Shown here: piece after piece, positions 16,264-25,483 of the stretch
How the letters are laid out: every line of letters begins with the position of its first letter
Position numbering within the stretch: the first letter of the stretch is position 1
NCBI GenBank assembly: GCA_937924525.1
Contig: CALDSU010000002.1
Location: 1 to 64,000 of the forward strand
Reading direction: 5' to 3'
Source of the DNA: an uncultured Bryobacteraceae bacterium
GTDB taxonomy: Bacteria; Acidobacteriota; Terriglobia; Bryobacterales; Bryobacteraceae
Length of the DNA stretch: 64,000 nucleotides
Notes under the pieces: model-generated
Database searches by the model: none
What the model was told of the DNA's origin: nothing
The model's input: only the letters and a program-made list of their open reading frames with translations
Made by a program: the position numbers and the translations under genes

Positions 16264-17442
16264 ATGTACTCTCGGGACCGGCTTCTCCGCTTGTACCGCG
16301 AACTGCTGCTGGACGGGATCGCGCCGTTCTGGCTGCGCCACGGGGTCGACCGCGAGTGCGGCGGCGTGTTGTCCTGTATGACGGAAGACGGGCGCGTGCT
16401 CAGCGGCGACAAGTACATCTGGTCGCAGGCGCGTTCCGTCTGGACGTTCGCGGCGCTCTACAACCGGGTGGACCGCAACCCGGCGTTCCTCGAGGCAGCG
16501 CGCAACTCGGTGCGGTTTTTGCTCGCGCACGGCCGGGACCGGGAAGGCCGCTGGGTGTACCGGACCACGCGGGAGGGCGAGGTGATCGAGGGTCCGGTCA
16601 GCATTTACGCCGATGCGTTCGCCGTCTACGGCTTGAGCGAATTCTGCCGCGCCGAACCGGATGCCGTCCTGCTGGAACTGGCCCGCACGACGCTGCGCCA
16701 GGCCCGTCTCCGCACGGAGAGTCCGGACTTTCACGAAACCGCGCCGTACCGGCTGCCGCCGGGACGCCGCAACCACGGCGTGCCCATGATCTTCCTGGAA
16801 GTGGCCCAGGAATTCGCCGCGACCGCCGCCGATCCCTGGGCGGAGGCGTACGCCGGCGAGTGCGCCGGACGCATCCTGGACCATTTCGTCCGCCCGCGCC
16901 GCCGCCTGCTCGTGGAATTTCTCTCCGACCGCTACGAAGAACTCCCGCCGCCCGAGGGCACCTACGTCATGCCCGGCCACGCCATCGAGTCCATGTGGTT
17001 TGTGTTGCACCGGGCCCGCCGTCGCGGCGACGCCGCCACCATCGCCCGCGCCGTGGAGGTCATTCGCTGGCACCTGGAAGCGGGCTGGGACCCGATTTAC
17101 GGCGGTATCTTTCTCGGCATCGATGCGGAGGGACATCCGCCCTTCCTGCCGAACGCCGAGGTGAAAGTCTGGTGGCCCCACACGGAGGCGCTTTATGCGC
17201 TGCTGCTCGCCTACGATCTGACCGGCGCAGCGTGGTGCCTGGAGTGGTATGAGCGGTTGCACGACTGGTCCTTCGCGCACTTCGCGATGCCAGAGACCGG
17301 CGAGTGGCGTCAGCGCCTGGACCGTGCGGGCCGCCCCATCACCGACGTGATCGGCCTGCCCGTGAAAGACCCCTTTCATCTGCCCCGCGCCGCCACCCTG
17401 ATCGTGCAATTGCTGGCACGCGACGGCGCGCGCGATTTCTGA
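16264..17442 (+). CDS. AGE family epimerase (N-acylglucosamine 2-epimerase-like)
   Basis: The 392-residue protein matches the N-acylglucosamine 2-epimerase family. It starts with F-W-L-R-H-G-V-D-R-E-C-G-G, followed by K-Y-I-W-S-Q-A-R-S-V-W-T-F (active-site Arg/Trp region), P-G-H-A-I-E-S-M-W-F (His ligand) and the C-terminal K-V-W-W-P-H-T-E-A-L-Y. These (alpha/alpha)6-barrel enzymes epimerise GlcNAc/ManNAc or related sugars. The adjacent nagB-like gene, starting 9 nt downstream, supports an amino-sugar role. AGAGGAGC precedes the ATG. Confidence 0.93.
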   Translation: MYSRDRLLRLYRELLLDGIAPFWLRHGVDRECGGVLSCMTEDGRVLSGDKYIWSQARSVWTFAALYNRVDRNPAFLEAARNSVRFLLAHGRDREGRWVYRTTREGEVIEGPVSIYADAFAVYGLSEFCRAEPDAVLLELARTTLRQARLRTESPDFHETAPYRLPPGRRNHGVPMIFLEVAQEFAATAADPWAEAYAGECAGRILDHFVRPRRRLLVEFLSDRYEELPPPEGTYVMPGHAIESMWFVLHRARRRGDAATIARAVEVIRWHLEAGWDPIYGGIFLGIDAEGHPPFLPNAEVKVWWPHTEALYALLLAYDLTGAAWCLEWYERLHDWSFAHFAMPETGEWRQRLDRAGRPITDVIGLPVKDPFHLPRAATLIVQLLARDGARDF

Positions 17443-17451
17443 ACCAAGATT

Positions 17452-18231
17452 ATGGCTATCCTACGCACATTTGCTGTAGACCGCGTCCAAGTGCGGATTT
17501 ACGATTCGAAAACCGCCCTCGGCGATGCTGCCGCTGCGGACGCCGGGGAGATCCTCCGCGCGGCCATCGCCTGCCAGGGCCGGGCGCGCATTATCGTCGG
17601 CACCGGCAATTCTCAAAACGAAGTGATCGCGGCCCTGTGCTCGGCTGCGCTGGAGTGGTCCGCGATCGAAGTGTTTCACATGGACGAATACGCCGGCATC
17701 CCGGAGGACCACCCGGCCAGTTTTCGCCGCTGGCTGCGGACGCACCTGGTGGAGCATGTTCATCCCGGCGCGGCGCACTACGTCCGCGGCGACGCGCCGG
17801 ACCTGGAGCAGGAGTGCCGCCGCTACGCGGCGCTGCTGGCTGCCGCGCCGATCGACATCACGTTCTTCGGCATCGGCGAAAATGGCCATATCGCGTTCAA
17901 TGAGCCGGGGCAGGCGGATTTCGCCGATCCGCGGCGGGTCAAGCGCGTGGTCCTGGACGACCGCTCGCGGCGGCAGCAGGTGGGCGAAGGACATTTTCCC
18001 TCGCTCGAGGCGGTACCGCGCGAGGCGCTCACCATCACCTGCCCGGTGATCGCGGAGTCGCGCTATCTCATCGGCTGCGTTCCCGACGAACGAAAAGCCG
18101 AAGCCGTGCGGCGCACGCTGGAGGGTCCGGTGGGCGAGGAGTGTCCGGCTACGCTGATCCGGCGCCACCCGGCGGCGACGGTGTATCTGGACCCCGCCTC
18201 CGCCTCGCGGCTGGCCGGCGATCGCCGGTAG
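17452..18231 (+). CDS. nagB: glucosamine-6-phosphate deaminase-like protein
   Basis: The 259-residue protein has NagB/SugarP-isomerase motifs: I-I-V-G-T-G-N-S-Q (phosphate loop), F-H-M-D-E-Y-A-G-I (catalytic Asp) and F-F-G-I-G-E-N-G-H-I-A-F-N-E-P (catalytic His). NagB converts GlcN6P to fructose-6-phosphate plus ammonia, feeding amino sugars into glycolysis. It lies directly downstream of the AGE epimerase, giving a plausible two-gene operon for amino-sugar catabolism. Some conserved positions are shifted (G-N-S-Q instead of G-S-T-P), so a related sugar-phosphate deaminase is possible. Confidence 0.88.
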   Translation: MAILRTFAVDRVQVRIYDSKTALGDAAAADAGEILRAAIACQGRARIIVGTGNSQNEVIAALCSAALEWSAIEVFHMDEYAGIPEDHPASFRRWLRTHLVEHVHPGAAHYVRGDAPDLEQECRRYAALLAAAPIDITFFGIGENGHIAFNEPGQADFADPRRVKRVVLDDRSRRQQVGEGHFPSLEAVPREALTITCPVIAESRYLIGCVPDERKAEAVRRTLEGPVGEECPATLIRRHPAATVYLDPASASRLAGDRR

Positions 18232-18654
18232 CTACACCAGGTCGACGGTGCGGAACCAATAGGCAAGCTCGACCGCCGCGGTTTGCGGCGCGTCGGAGCC
18301 ATGGATGCAGTTGCGCTCGATGCTGGCGGCGAACTGCTTGCGGATGGTGCCCTCGGCGGCGTTGGCGGGATTGGTGGCGCCCATCACTTCGCGCAGTTTC
18401 CGGATCGCATCCTCGCGCTCCAGCGCCAGCAGGATCACCGGCCCCTCGGTAATGAACCGGATGAGGCTGGGGAAGAAGGGCCGTTCCCGGTGCACCGCGT
18501 AGAACCCCTCCGCTTGGGCTTGCGTCATGCGCACCATGCGCATCCCCGCGATGCGGAACCCGGCCTCTTCCAGCACAGCCAGAATCCGGCCCGCCTGTCC
18601 GGCCGCCACGGCGTCCGGCTTGATCATGGAAAACGTGCGTTCGACTTGGCTCAT
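18232..18654 (-). CDS. ndk: nucleoside-diphosphate kinase
   Basis: The 140-residue protein begins with [12 protein letters not shown] and contains the phosphorylated active-site histidine H118 in R-N-C-I-H-G-S-D. It equilibrates nucleoside di- and triphosphates in the cytosol. Its start codon overlaps the sucD stop by 4 nt (ATGA). Operon order sucC-sucD-ndk may couple GTP/ATP made by succinyl-CoA synthetase to the nucleotide pool. Its stop abuts the convergent nagB stop. Confidence 0.97.
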   Translation of the reverse strand: MSQVERTFSMIKPDAVAAGQAGRILAVLEEAGFRIAGMRMVRMTQAQAEGFYAVHRERPFFPSLIRFITEGPVILLALEREDAIRKLREVMGATNPANAAEGTIRKQFAASIERNCIHGSDAPQTAAVELAYWFRTVDLV

Positions 18655-19517
18655 AGACAGCTTTGAACTTTTTCTCCGATTTCGGCGGGGGAATAGCAGA
18701 CCTTGACGCCGGCGGCTTGCATGGCGGCGATCTTGTCCTTGGCGGCGCCGGCGCCGCCGGAAATGATGGCGCCCGCGTGCCCCATGCGGCGTCCGGGCGG
18801 CGCGGTCTGCCCGGCCACGAAGCCAATGACCGGCTTGCGCACCTGCTGCTTAATGAAGGCTGCGGCGGTTTCCTCCGCATTGCCTCCGATTTCCCCGATC
18901 ATCACGATCGCCCTGGTGTCCGGATCCTCGTTGAACAGGCGGATGGCGTCGACGAAGTTGGTGCCGATAATCGGATCGCCGCCGATGCCGATGCAGGTCG
19001 ACTGGCCAATTCCCAATCTGGTCAACTGGCCGACGGCTTCGTAGGTCAGGGTGCCCGAGCGGGAAACCACCCCTACGTTTCCGGGCAGATGGATGTGGCC
19101 GGGCATGATGCCGATCTTGCATTTGCCGGGAGAAATGATCCCCGGGCAGTTGGGGCCGATCAGCCGCGTGTGGCGGGTTTGGAGGAATTTCCAGACCCGC
19201 ACCATGTCCAGCGCCGGAATGCCTTCCGTAATGCACACGACCAGGGGGATTCCCGCATCGGCGGCTTCCATGATCGCGTCGCCCGCGAACGCGGGGGGGA
19301 CGAAAATCACCGTGGCGTTGGCGCCGGTGGCCTTCACTCCCTGGACCACGCTGTCGAATACTGGCAGGTCCAGGTGTGTCGTGCCGCCCTTGCCCGGGAC
19401 CACGCCGCCCACAATCCGCGTGCCATAGGCGATGGACTGTTGCGCGTGGAACGTGCCCTCCTTCCCGGTAAATCCCTGCACCAGCAGGCGGGTATGCTCA
19501 TCTACAAGTACGCTCAT
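18651..19517 (-). CDS. sucD: succinyl-CoA synthetase alpha subunit
   Basis: The 288-residue protein shows the CoA-binding Rossmann start ([14 protein letters not shown]), C-I-T-E-G-I-P and [10 protein letters not shown]. The catalytic phosphohistidine lies in [10 protein letters not shown]. With SucC it makes succinate plus ATP or GTP in the TCA cycle. It begins 9 nt after sucC and overlaps ndk by 4 nt. Normal length. Confidence 0.97.
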   Translation of the reverse strand: MSVLVDEHTRLLVQGFTGKEGTFHAQQSIAYGTRIVGGVVPGKGGTTHLDLPVFDSVVQGVKATGANATVIFVPPAFAGDAIMEAADAGIPLVVCITEGIPALDMVRVWKFLQTRHTRLIGPNCPGIISPGKCKIGIMPGHIHLPGNVGVVSRSGTLTYEAVGQLTRLGIGQSTCIGIGGDPIIGTNFVDAIRLFNEDPDTRAIVMIGEIGGNAEETAAAFIKQQVRKPVIGFVAGQTAPPGRRMGHAGAIISGGAGAAKDKIAAMQAAGVKVCYSPAEIGEKVQSCL

Positions 19518-19526
19518 GGTGTATGA

Positions 19527-20684
19527 CTATTGGGCCAGTTGGACCACTCTGTTGGCCGCGTCGCGCATGCCGTCGGCGACCGTGAAATTCAACTCGGACT
19601 CCAGCAGGATTTTCTTGCCCAATTCCACGTTGGTGCCTTCCATGCGCACCACTACGGGGACCTGGATGTGCAGATCGCGGGCAGCCGCCACCACGCCGGT
19701 CGCCAGCGTGTCGCAGCGCAGGATGCCGCCGAAGATGTTGATCAGGACCGCCTTGACGTGCGGGTCGGACAAAAGGATGCGGAATGCGTTCTTGACCTGC
19801 TCGGCGTTCGCCCCGCCGCCGACATCGAGGAAGTTCGCCGGGCTTCCGCCCGCGTGCTTGATGATGTCCATGGTGGCCATCGCCAAGCCGGCGCCGTTCA
19901 CCATACAGCCCACCGTCCCGTCCAGCTTGATGTAGTTCAGGCCGTAATTGGCAGCTTCCACCTCGAGGGGGTCCTCTTCGTTCCGATCGCGCAGTTCCAG
20001 CAGATCCTTGTGACGGTAGAGCGCGTTGTCGTCCAGATTGATCTTGGCGTCCAGGGCGTAGACCACGCCGTCCGCGGTGGTGATAAAGGGATTGATTTCG
20101 GCCAACGACGCGTCCACCGCTTCGCAGGCGCGCGCCAGGGCCAGCATCGCGGTGGCGGCTTTGCCCGCCACCGAACCGGTCAGGCTCATGCCAAACGCCA
20201 GCTTGCGCGCCTGGTAAGGGAGCAGGCCGAAGCCGGGTTCGATCGTTTCCTTCAGAATCAGTTCAGGAGTTTTGGCGGCCACTTCTTCGATTTCCATGCC
20301 GCCGGCCGCGGAGGCCATGAACACCATCTTGCCGATGCCACGGTCGAGCACGATGCCCAGATACAGCTCGCGGTCGATGGGCAGCGTCTCTTCGATCAGG
20401 ATGCGTTGGACTACGCGCCCCTCGGGACCGGTCTGGTGGGTGACGAGGGTCATGCCGAGCATCCGCCCGGCAATCTCCCGCGCTTCCGCGGCGTTCTTGG
20501 CGAGCTTGACGCCGCCGCCTTTGCCGCGGCCTCCGGCGTGGATCTGCGCTTTGACCACGACGCTCCCGCCGATTTCCCGGGCGGCGGCTTCCGCCTCATC
20601 GGCCGTGAAACAAACTTTGCCCCGCGGCACAGGAACGTCGTACCGGGCCAGGAGGGCCTTGGCTTGATATTCGTGGATTTTCAT
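19527..20684 (-). CDS. sucC: succinyl-CoA synthetase beta subunit
   Basis: The 385-residue protein opens [12 protein letters not shown] and contains the ATP-grasp domain ([18 protein letters not shown]). The conserved C-terminal G-G-I-L-R-C-D region is also present. It binds nucleotide and succinate and partners with SucD. It is the first gene of the sucC-sucD-ndk operon and is divergent from trpD, with about 50 bp between the likely start codons. Confidence 0.97.
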   Translation of the reverse strand: MKIHEYQAKALLARYDVPVPRGKVCFTADEAEAAAREIGGSVVVKAQIHAGGRGKGGGVKLAKNAAEAREIAGRMLGMTLVTHQTGPEGRVVQRILIEETLPIDRELYLGIVLDRGIGKMVFMASAAGGMEIEEVAAKTPELILKETIEPGFGLLPYQARKLAFGMSLTGSVAGKAATAMLALARACEAVDASLAEINPFITTADGVVYALDAKINLDDNALYRHKDLLELRDRNEEDPLEVEAANYGLNYIKLDGTVGCMVNGAGLAMATMDIIKHAGGSPANFLDVGGGANAEQVKNAFRILLSDPHVKAVLINIFGGILRCDTLATGVVAAARDLHIQVPVVVRMEGTNVELGKKILLESELNFTVADGMRDAANRVVQLAQ

Positions 20685-20736
20685 GGAAACCAGCTATGCT
20701 AGTAGCGATTGGCTGCGAGCAACACTTCACTATATC

Positions 20737-21762
20737 ATGCCCTTTGTTGAACATCTGCACCGCCTCGTGGACCGCGCGGATCTCACGCCGGACCAGGCGC
20801 AGGACGCCATGGACGCCATCCTGCGCGGCGAGACCTCGGCGGCGCAAACGGGCGCGTTTCTCACCGCGCTGCGCATGAAGGGCGAGACCGCCGAGGAGTT
20901 GGCTGGATTTGCGCGCGCCATGCGCGCCCGCGCGCACGCCGTGCGCCCCCTTCCGGAGGGACCGCCGCTGGTGGATACCTGCGGCACGGGAGGCGACGCG
21001 GCCTCCACGTTCAACATTTCCACAGTGACCGCGTTTGTGCTGGCCGGAGCCGGTCTGCGGGTGGCCAAGCACGGCAACCGCTCCATTTCCAGCCACACCG
21101 GCAGCGCGGACGTGATGGAGCGTCTGGGCGTGCGGGTCGCCTTGACCGCAGACCAGATCGCCAGGTGCATCGACGAGGTGGGGATCGGTTTCCTCTTCGC
21201 GCCCGCGCTGCATCCGGCGATGAAGCACGCCCAGCCGGTCCGGCTGGAGCTGAAAATGCGGACGGTGTTCAACCTGCTGGGCCCGCTGACCAACCCGGCG
21301 GGCGCGCCCATTCAACTGGCCGGCGCCCCGTCGCCCCAGGCCGCGCGTTTGCTGGCGCAGGCTCTGGGGGCCCTCGGCCTGGAACGCGGCTGGGTAGTGC
21401 ATGGCGCGGACGGTCTGGACGAGATTTCGACCACCGGCGCCACCGAAGCGTTCGAGATCGAACGGGGCGCCGTCCGGCAGCGCATTCTCTATCCGGAAGA
21501 TTTCGGACTGCCGCGCGCCAAGCTGGCGGATCTGCAATGCGCCGGCCGGGAGGCCAGCCTGCAACTCGCCCGGGCGGTGCTCGCGGGCGCCCCTGGTCCA
21601 GCCCGGAACATCGTCCTGGCGAACGCGTCCGCCGCCCTAGTAGCGGCCGGGCGCGCGGACAGCTTTCCCGCCGGCGTCGCACTCGCCGCCGAGGCGATTG
21701 ACTCCGGCGCGGCAGGGCGCAAGGCCGAGGAATTGGCGGCGTTCACCCAGGCGCTCGAATAG
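20737..21762 (+). CDS. trpD: anthranilate phosphoribosyltransferase
   Basis: The protein (341 residues from ATG 20737) has the TrpD signature D-T-C-G-T-G-G-D followed by F-N-I-S-T, K-H-G-N-R-S-I-S-S and F-N-L-L-G-P-L-T-N-P. It transfers the phosphoribosyl group of PRPP to anthranilate in tryptophan biosynthesis. No other trp gene is adjacent. An upstream in-frame ATG at 20683 would overlap the sucC start codon, so 20737, which begins the conserved helix, is preferred. Confidence 0.95.
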   Translation: MPFVEHLHRLVDRADLTPDQAQDAMDAILRGETSAAQTGAFLTALRMKGETAEELAGFARAMRARAHAVRPLPEGPPLVDTCGTGGDAASTFNISTVTAFVLAGAGLRVAKHGNRSISSHTGSADVMERLGVRVALTADQIARCIDEVGIGFLFAPALHPAMKHAQPVRLELKMRTVFNLLGPLTNPAGAPIQLAGAPSPQAARLLAQALGALGLERGWVVHGADGLDEISTTGATEAFEIERGAVRQRILYPEDFGLPRAKLADLQCAGREASLQLARAVLAGAPGPARNIVLANASAALVAAGRADSFPAGVALAAEAIDSGAAGRKAEELAAFTQALE

Positions 21763-21789
21763 GGCCTTTCTCTCGATTCGCGCTAAGGA

Positions 21790-22099
21790 ATGGGCAAGCG
21801 AGTGAAGGCGATGCCTCCCAGCCATCCCGGCGAGACGCTGCGGCAACATTTTTTTCCAACCCCTGGGCCTGACGGCGAACCGCCTCGCCATCGAACTGCG
21901 CGTGGCGGAGACCCGCGTGAACGACATCGCGCGCGGAAGACAGGCGATGACCGCGGACACCGCTCTCCGGCTGGCGAGGTTCTTCGGAACCACTCCGCAG
22001 TGCTGGACCAATCAGCAGACGAACGATGAACTGGGGTTAGCGAAGGGCGCAGGCGGGGCCGGGATCGCCGGCCGCATGCGACCGTACCGGGCGGCCTGA
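21790..22099 (+). pseudogene. HigA-type helix-turn-helix regulator, frameshifted in a T-homopolymer
   Basis: The first frame encodes M-P-P-S-H-P-G-E-T-L-R-Q-H-F-F (from ATG 21811), the classical HigA/VapI start. After a run of seven T (21849-21855) similarity jumps to another frame: L-G-L-T-A-N-R-L-A, then A-E-T-R-V-N-D-I-A-R-G-R and T-A-D-T-A-L-R-L-A-R-F-F-G-T-T-P. Removing one T restores a continuous XRE-family antitoxin of roughly 95-100 residues. No HigB toxin gene lies directly upstream, where trpD ends. The shift may be a real mutation, a slippage switch or a sequencing error. Confidence 0.8.
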
Positions 22100-22174
22100 C
22101 CGCTTCCCCCGTTCCGCCCGGCAGCGCCGGCAGGCCTGCCCCGCGCGAAACAATTTCCTGCTATTTTGTACACC

Positions 22175-23029
22175 ATGGCGGCGAGCGTCTGGAAAGGTCA
22201 TCTCACCTTCGGTCTCGTCTCGCTCCCGGTCCGCCTTCACAGCGCGGCGCGGGCGCAAACCATTAGCTTCAACCTCCTGCACAAATCCGATCACTCGCGC
22301 ATCCGGCAGGTGACTTTCTGCCAGGCGGAGGACAAGCCAGTGCCGCGCAGCGAATTGGTGAAAGGCTACGAGTACGAAAAGGACCGCTACGTGGTCATCG
22401 AGGAGGAGGAGATCAAGAAGGTCGCGCCCAAGACCTCGAAGCTCATGGAAATCCTGGAGTTCGTGCCCGAGGCGGAAGTGGATCCGATCTACCTGGAGAG
22501 TTCCTACTATCTGGCCCCGGAAGAGGGCGGCGAGAAGCCGTACGCGCTGCTGTTCGCGGCGCTGCGCGCATCCAAGTATGTCGGCGTCGCCAAGATCGCC
22601 ATGCACAACCGCGAGCACATCGTGATCCTGCGGCCCGGCGCCAAAGGCATTGTGCTCCACACCATGTACTTCGAGGACGAAGTGCGGAAGATAGACGAGT
22701 TTCGCACCGACCAGGACCTGGTGAAGGAAAAAGAATTGGCGCTGGCGAAGATGCTGGTCGAGTCGCTGGCGGCCAGCTTTGAACCGGGCAAGTATCAGGA
22801 CAGCTACCGGGAGAACCTCCAAGAGCTGATCCAGGCCAAGCTGGACAACCGCAAGGTGGTGGAGATCGCGCCGCCGGCGGTCGCGCCGGTGATCGACATC
22901 ATGGAAGCGCTGAAGCGCAGCCTGGAGATCAAAAAGAAGCCCGTGGCCAGCGCGCCGGAACCGGTGACGGAGATCACGGCGGAAGTCGCCGCCGGCAAGG
23001 CGCGCCGCCGGAAGCGATCTACGGCGTAG
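22175..23029 (+). CDS. ku: prokaryotic Ku protein (non-homologous end joining)
   Basis: The 284-residue protein starts M-A-A-S-V-W-K-G-H-L-T-F-G-L-V-S-L-P-V-R-L, the diagnostic N-terminus of bacterial Ku. It contains G-Y-E-Y-E-K-D-R-Y-V-V, L-R-P-G and the conserved Y-x-D-x-Y-R-E-N-L-Q-E-L-I near residue 210, and it ends in a basic tail. Ku homodimers encircle DNA ends and recruit LigD. No ligD is in the window. TTG 22166 is an alternative start three codons upstream. Confidence 0.96.
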   Translation: MAASVWKGHLTFGLVSLPVRLHSAARAQTISFNLLHKSDHSRIRQVTFCQAEDKPVPRSELVKGYEYEKDRYVVIEEEEIKKVAPKTSKLMEILEFVPEAEVDPIYLESSYYLAPEEGGEKPYALLFAALRASKYVGVAKIAMHNREHIVILRPGAKGIVLHTMYFEDEVRKIDEFRTDQDLVKEKELALAKMLVESLAASFEPGKYQDSYRENLQELIQAKLDNRKVVEIAPPAVAPVIDIMEALKRSLEIKKKPVASAPEPVTEITAEVAAGKARRRKRSTA

Positions 23030-23080
23030 ACCGCGCGCGACCCGGCGCGGCTCTGTTCGTCTATCGTAAGGAGAACCTCG

Positions 23081-23604
23081 ATGCGGGCGCTCGTGCTTTG
23101 CTGTCTGCCCTGGTCCCTGCTCGCCAACCCCTGGCCCGATGCGTACGGCGGGCGCGTCTACGACGACCGGCACAAGAGAGCCTCCCATGCCCAGGCGACT
23201 CGGTGACCGACGGGGAGGCAGTCTACGCCTACTTCGGCACGGAAGGCTAGTTCGCGTTTACGCTGGAGGGCACGCCGCGGAGGAGAGTGATGCCCGTGGA
23301 GATTCCAACCATCGGGCTGGGAGTGGCCAGCTCGCCGGTGCTCGACGGCGGCCGGCTGTTTCTGCAAGGCGATGTGGGCCGTGGCGACGGTTCGTTTCTG
23401 CGTGCGCCGCCAGTGGCCTACAGCGGCCGCCTGCTGTTGGCCAGCGAGGAGGGGGAGACGTTTGTGGTGAAGGCCGGGGAGCGGCACGAGGTCTGGCGCG
23501 TCAAGGCGGTGGGGGAGGCAGTGTCCGCGTCCCCGGCCCTGGCGGACGGCCGCGTGTAGCTCCGCGGGGAGCGGCAACTATTCTGCATTCGGGAAGCGAA
23601 CTAG
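23081..23604 (+). pseudogene. decayed PQQ/BamB-like beta-propeller protein gene
   Basis: An ATG after AAGGAG starts a signal-peptide-like sequence (M-R-A-L-V-L-C-C-L-P-W-S-L-L-A) that stops at 23203-23205. In another frame, propeller-like blades follow: V-T-D-G-E-A-V-Y-A-Y-F-G, A-S-S-P-V-L-D-G-G-R-L-F-L-Q, and S-A-S-P-A-L-A-D-G-R-V. In-frame TAG codons lie at about 23248 and 23557. The relic is far shorter than a full 6-8-blade protein, so internal deletion is likely. Relatives are secreted or periplasmic beta-propellers of varied function. No intact product is expected. Confidence 0.75.
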
Positions 23605-23635
23605 CACCGCGGGCGCACGCCATCTGCGCCACGGT

Positions 23636-24625
23636 TTACGCAGCGGGCTCCGGGGCTCCCACGGCGAGCAACAACTTTCCGGACGTCTTGCGGCTTTCCA
23701 GGTCGCGGTGCGCCTGCGGCGCCTCGTCAAGCGGATAGGTACGGTCGATGCGAATGCGGAGCGTTCCGGCCTGAATCCCCCGCAAGACCTCGCCCGCCCG
23801 CCACTGGATCTCCTCGCGCGTGGCCGCATAATGCGCCAGGCTGGGCCGGGTGACGAACAGCGAACCCTTGGGGTTGAGCACGTTCAGATCGACCGGCGCC
23901 ACCGGGCCGCTCGACTGCCCGAACAGCACAGCCATGCCCCGCGGGCGAATGCAGTTCAACCCTTTCAGGAACGTCGCGGCGCCCACCGAATCGTAAATCA
24001 CGTCCACGCCGCGATGGGCGGTGAGCCGCTTGGTCTCCTGCTCGAAGTCCTGCTGCGTGTAGAGAATGACCTCATCGCAGCCGGCCTGGCGGGCGATCTC
24101 CGCCTTGGCTTCCGTCGACACCGTACCGATCACCCGCGCGCCCCGCGCCTTGGCCATTTGCACAATCAACAGTCCCGCCCCGCCCGCGGCGGCGTGCACC
24201 AGCGCGGTCTGGCCGGCTTCCAGCGGAAATGTCGAATGGGTCAGGTAGTGCGCAGTCATGCCCTGCAACATGGCCGCGGCGGCAGTCTTCAGCGCAACGC
24301 CCTCCGGCACTTTGACCAGTTGCCAGGCAGGCGCCACGGCGTATTCGGCGTAGGAGCCGCGCGCCATGGCGTACGCCACCCGGTCGCCGGGCGCAACCTC
24401 GGTGACGCCCTCGCCCACCGCCTCTACCGTGCCTGCCGCTTCCATGCCCAACTGCATGGGCAAGTCGGCCTTGTACAGACCTGTCCGAAAGTAGATGTCG
24501 ATGTAGTTCACGCCCGAGGCGGCAATCTTCACCAGCGCCTGCCCGGGACCGGGACGTGGCGTCTCCACTTCGACTACCTTCATCACCTCCGGGGATCCGC
24601 AAACACTCACTTGGATGGCGCGCAT
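23636..24625 (-). CDS. NADPH:quinone oxidoreductase (zinc-independent MDR family)
   Basis: The 329-residue protein shows the quinone-oxidoreductase pattern: N-terminal GroES-like domain with G-V-N-Y-I-D-I-Y-F-R-T-G, then A-M-L-Q-G-M-T-A-H-Y-L and the NADPH-binding A-A-A-G-G-A-G-L-L motif. The region D-V-I-Y-D-S-V-G follows and zinc-binding Cys residues are absent, as in Qor. It likely reduces quinones or enones in the cytosol. Start ATG 24625 begins the conserved M-R-A-I-Q; the open frame runs further upstream but overlaps the next gene. Confidence 0.92.
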   Translation of the reverse strand: MRAIQVSVCGSPEVMKVVEVETPRPGPGQALVKIAASGVNYIDIYFRTGLYKADLPMQLGMEAAGTVEAVGEGVTEVAPGDRVAYAMARGSYAEYAVAPAWQLVKVPEGVALKTAAAAMLQGMTAHYLTHSTFPLEAGQTALVHAAAGGAGLLIVQMAKARGARVIGTVSTEAKAEIARQAGCDEVILYTQQDFEQETKRLTAHRGVDVIYDSVGAATFLKGLNCIRPRGMAVLFGQSSGPVAPVDLNVLNPKGSLFVTRPSLAHYAATREEIQWRAGEVLRGIQAGTLRIRIDRTYPLDEAPQAHRDLESRKTSGKLLLAVGAPEPAA

Positions 24626-24630
24626 AGACT

Positions 24631-25203
24631 TCAGATTGTACTCAACAACAGGGAGCGCGACGAAAGCCGGAGCCGGCGCCGCGCGTGAACCCAGAGCGCG
24701 AACCCGCACAGGTACGCGAGCGTGAGGGGGAACAGGAGCAGACGTCCGACGGTGCGCACGGCGCCCGCCCCGGCCAGACCGGCGCGGAACAGCACGAAGT
24801 AACGGATCGCGGCCCCGTGCGCCCAGTCCAGCCAGAAGTAGTCGCCGTTTTCGTTGAGGACGAAAACTTTGGCGGGCAGCGCGGCCGCCAGCAGCCATTT
24901 CCACTTGGTCATAATCGGCTCGGCTGCGCAAATGATGCCGACAATGGTGTAGCGCCGCGGGCGTACATCCTGAAGCAGGCGCCGCCAGTCGCCCCGGTAT
25001 TCGTTGACCCGGTAGACGTGGGTCTTCTCTGGGTCCAGCCCGCGCGGCAAACCCGCATAGCAAGTCACCAGATCGACCTGCGCATCCGGTCCATAGCTCT
25101 CGCGCAGCCCGGGAACCAGCTCGTTGAACAAATCGCGGGAACCGCTCTCGACGAGCAGGATGCGGGTTTCTTCCGGTTGGCGGCGGGTGAAAAAGTAGCG
25201 CAA
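24631..25203 (-). CDS. conserved hypothetical protein, glycosyltransferase-like fragment with C-terminal membrane segment
   Basis: From a TTG start at 25203 (AAGGGA upstream) the product is about 190 residues. It opens R-Y-F-F-T-R-R-Q-P-E-E-T-R-I-L-L-V-E-S-G-S-R, resembling the first Rossmann strand of GT-B or heptosyltransferase-like proteins. It then has D-L-V-T-C-Y-A-G-L-P and ends in a hydrophobic stretch (V-G-R-L-L-L-F-P-L-T-L-A-Y-L-C-G-F-A-L-W-V). It is too short for a complete GT-B enzyme. The function is not known. It lies 5 nt before the oxidoreductase on the same strand. Confidence 0.6.
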   Translation of the reverse strand: MRYFFTRRQPEETRILLVESGSRDLFNELVPGLRESYGPDAQVDLVTCYAGLPRGLDPEKTHVYRVNEYRGDWRRLLQDVRPRRYTIVGIICAAEPIMTKWKWLLAAALPAKVFVLNENGDYFWLDWAHGAAIRYFVLFRAGLAGAGAVRTVGRLLLFPLTLAYLCGFALWVHARRRLRLSSRSLLLSTI

Positions 25204-25483
25204 AGCTATGTCCCTTATTCTACCCGGCGCTGGCTGGGCGGGACGGTGGCCGGGCGTCTCGCGTTTCTGCCTTGCTTGGCGACGGACGCCGTGGAGCGGT
25301 AGTGCCGGGCCAAGCCCGTGGGGCAAGTCTCCGCCGTGCCATCCCAGTACCGGCCTGGACGTGCTCGCCTCGCTTGCCTCAGGCAAGGGCCCGAACCAGG
25401 AAGCTGAAGCTGCGGTGCGCGGGGACGCGCGCGCCACCGGCGAACGGCGCCGGCTCCTCGCGCCCGTTGTATCCTGAAACCTC

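Noticed and set aside
20731-20736. TATATC as -10 box for trpD
   Set aside because: It abuts the chosen ATG, so transcription would start inside the gene. A promoter further upstream, near the sucC start, is more likely but not identifiable.
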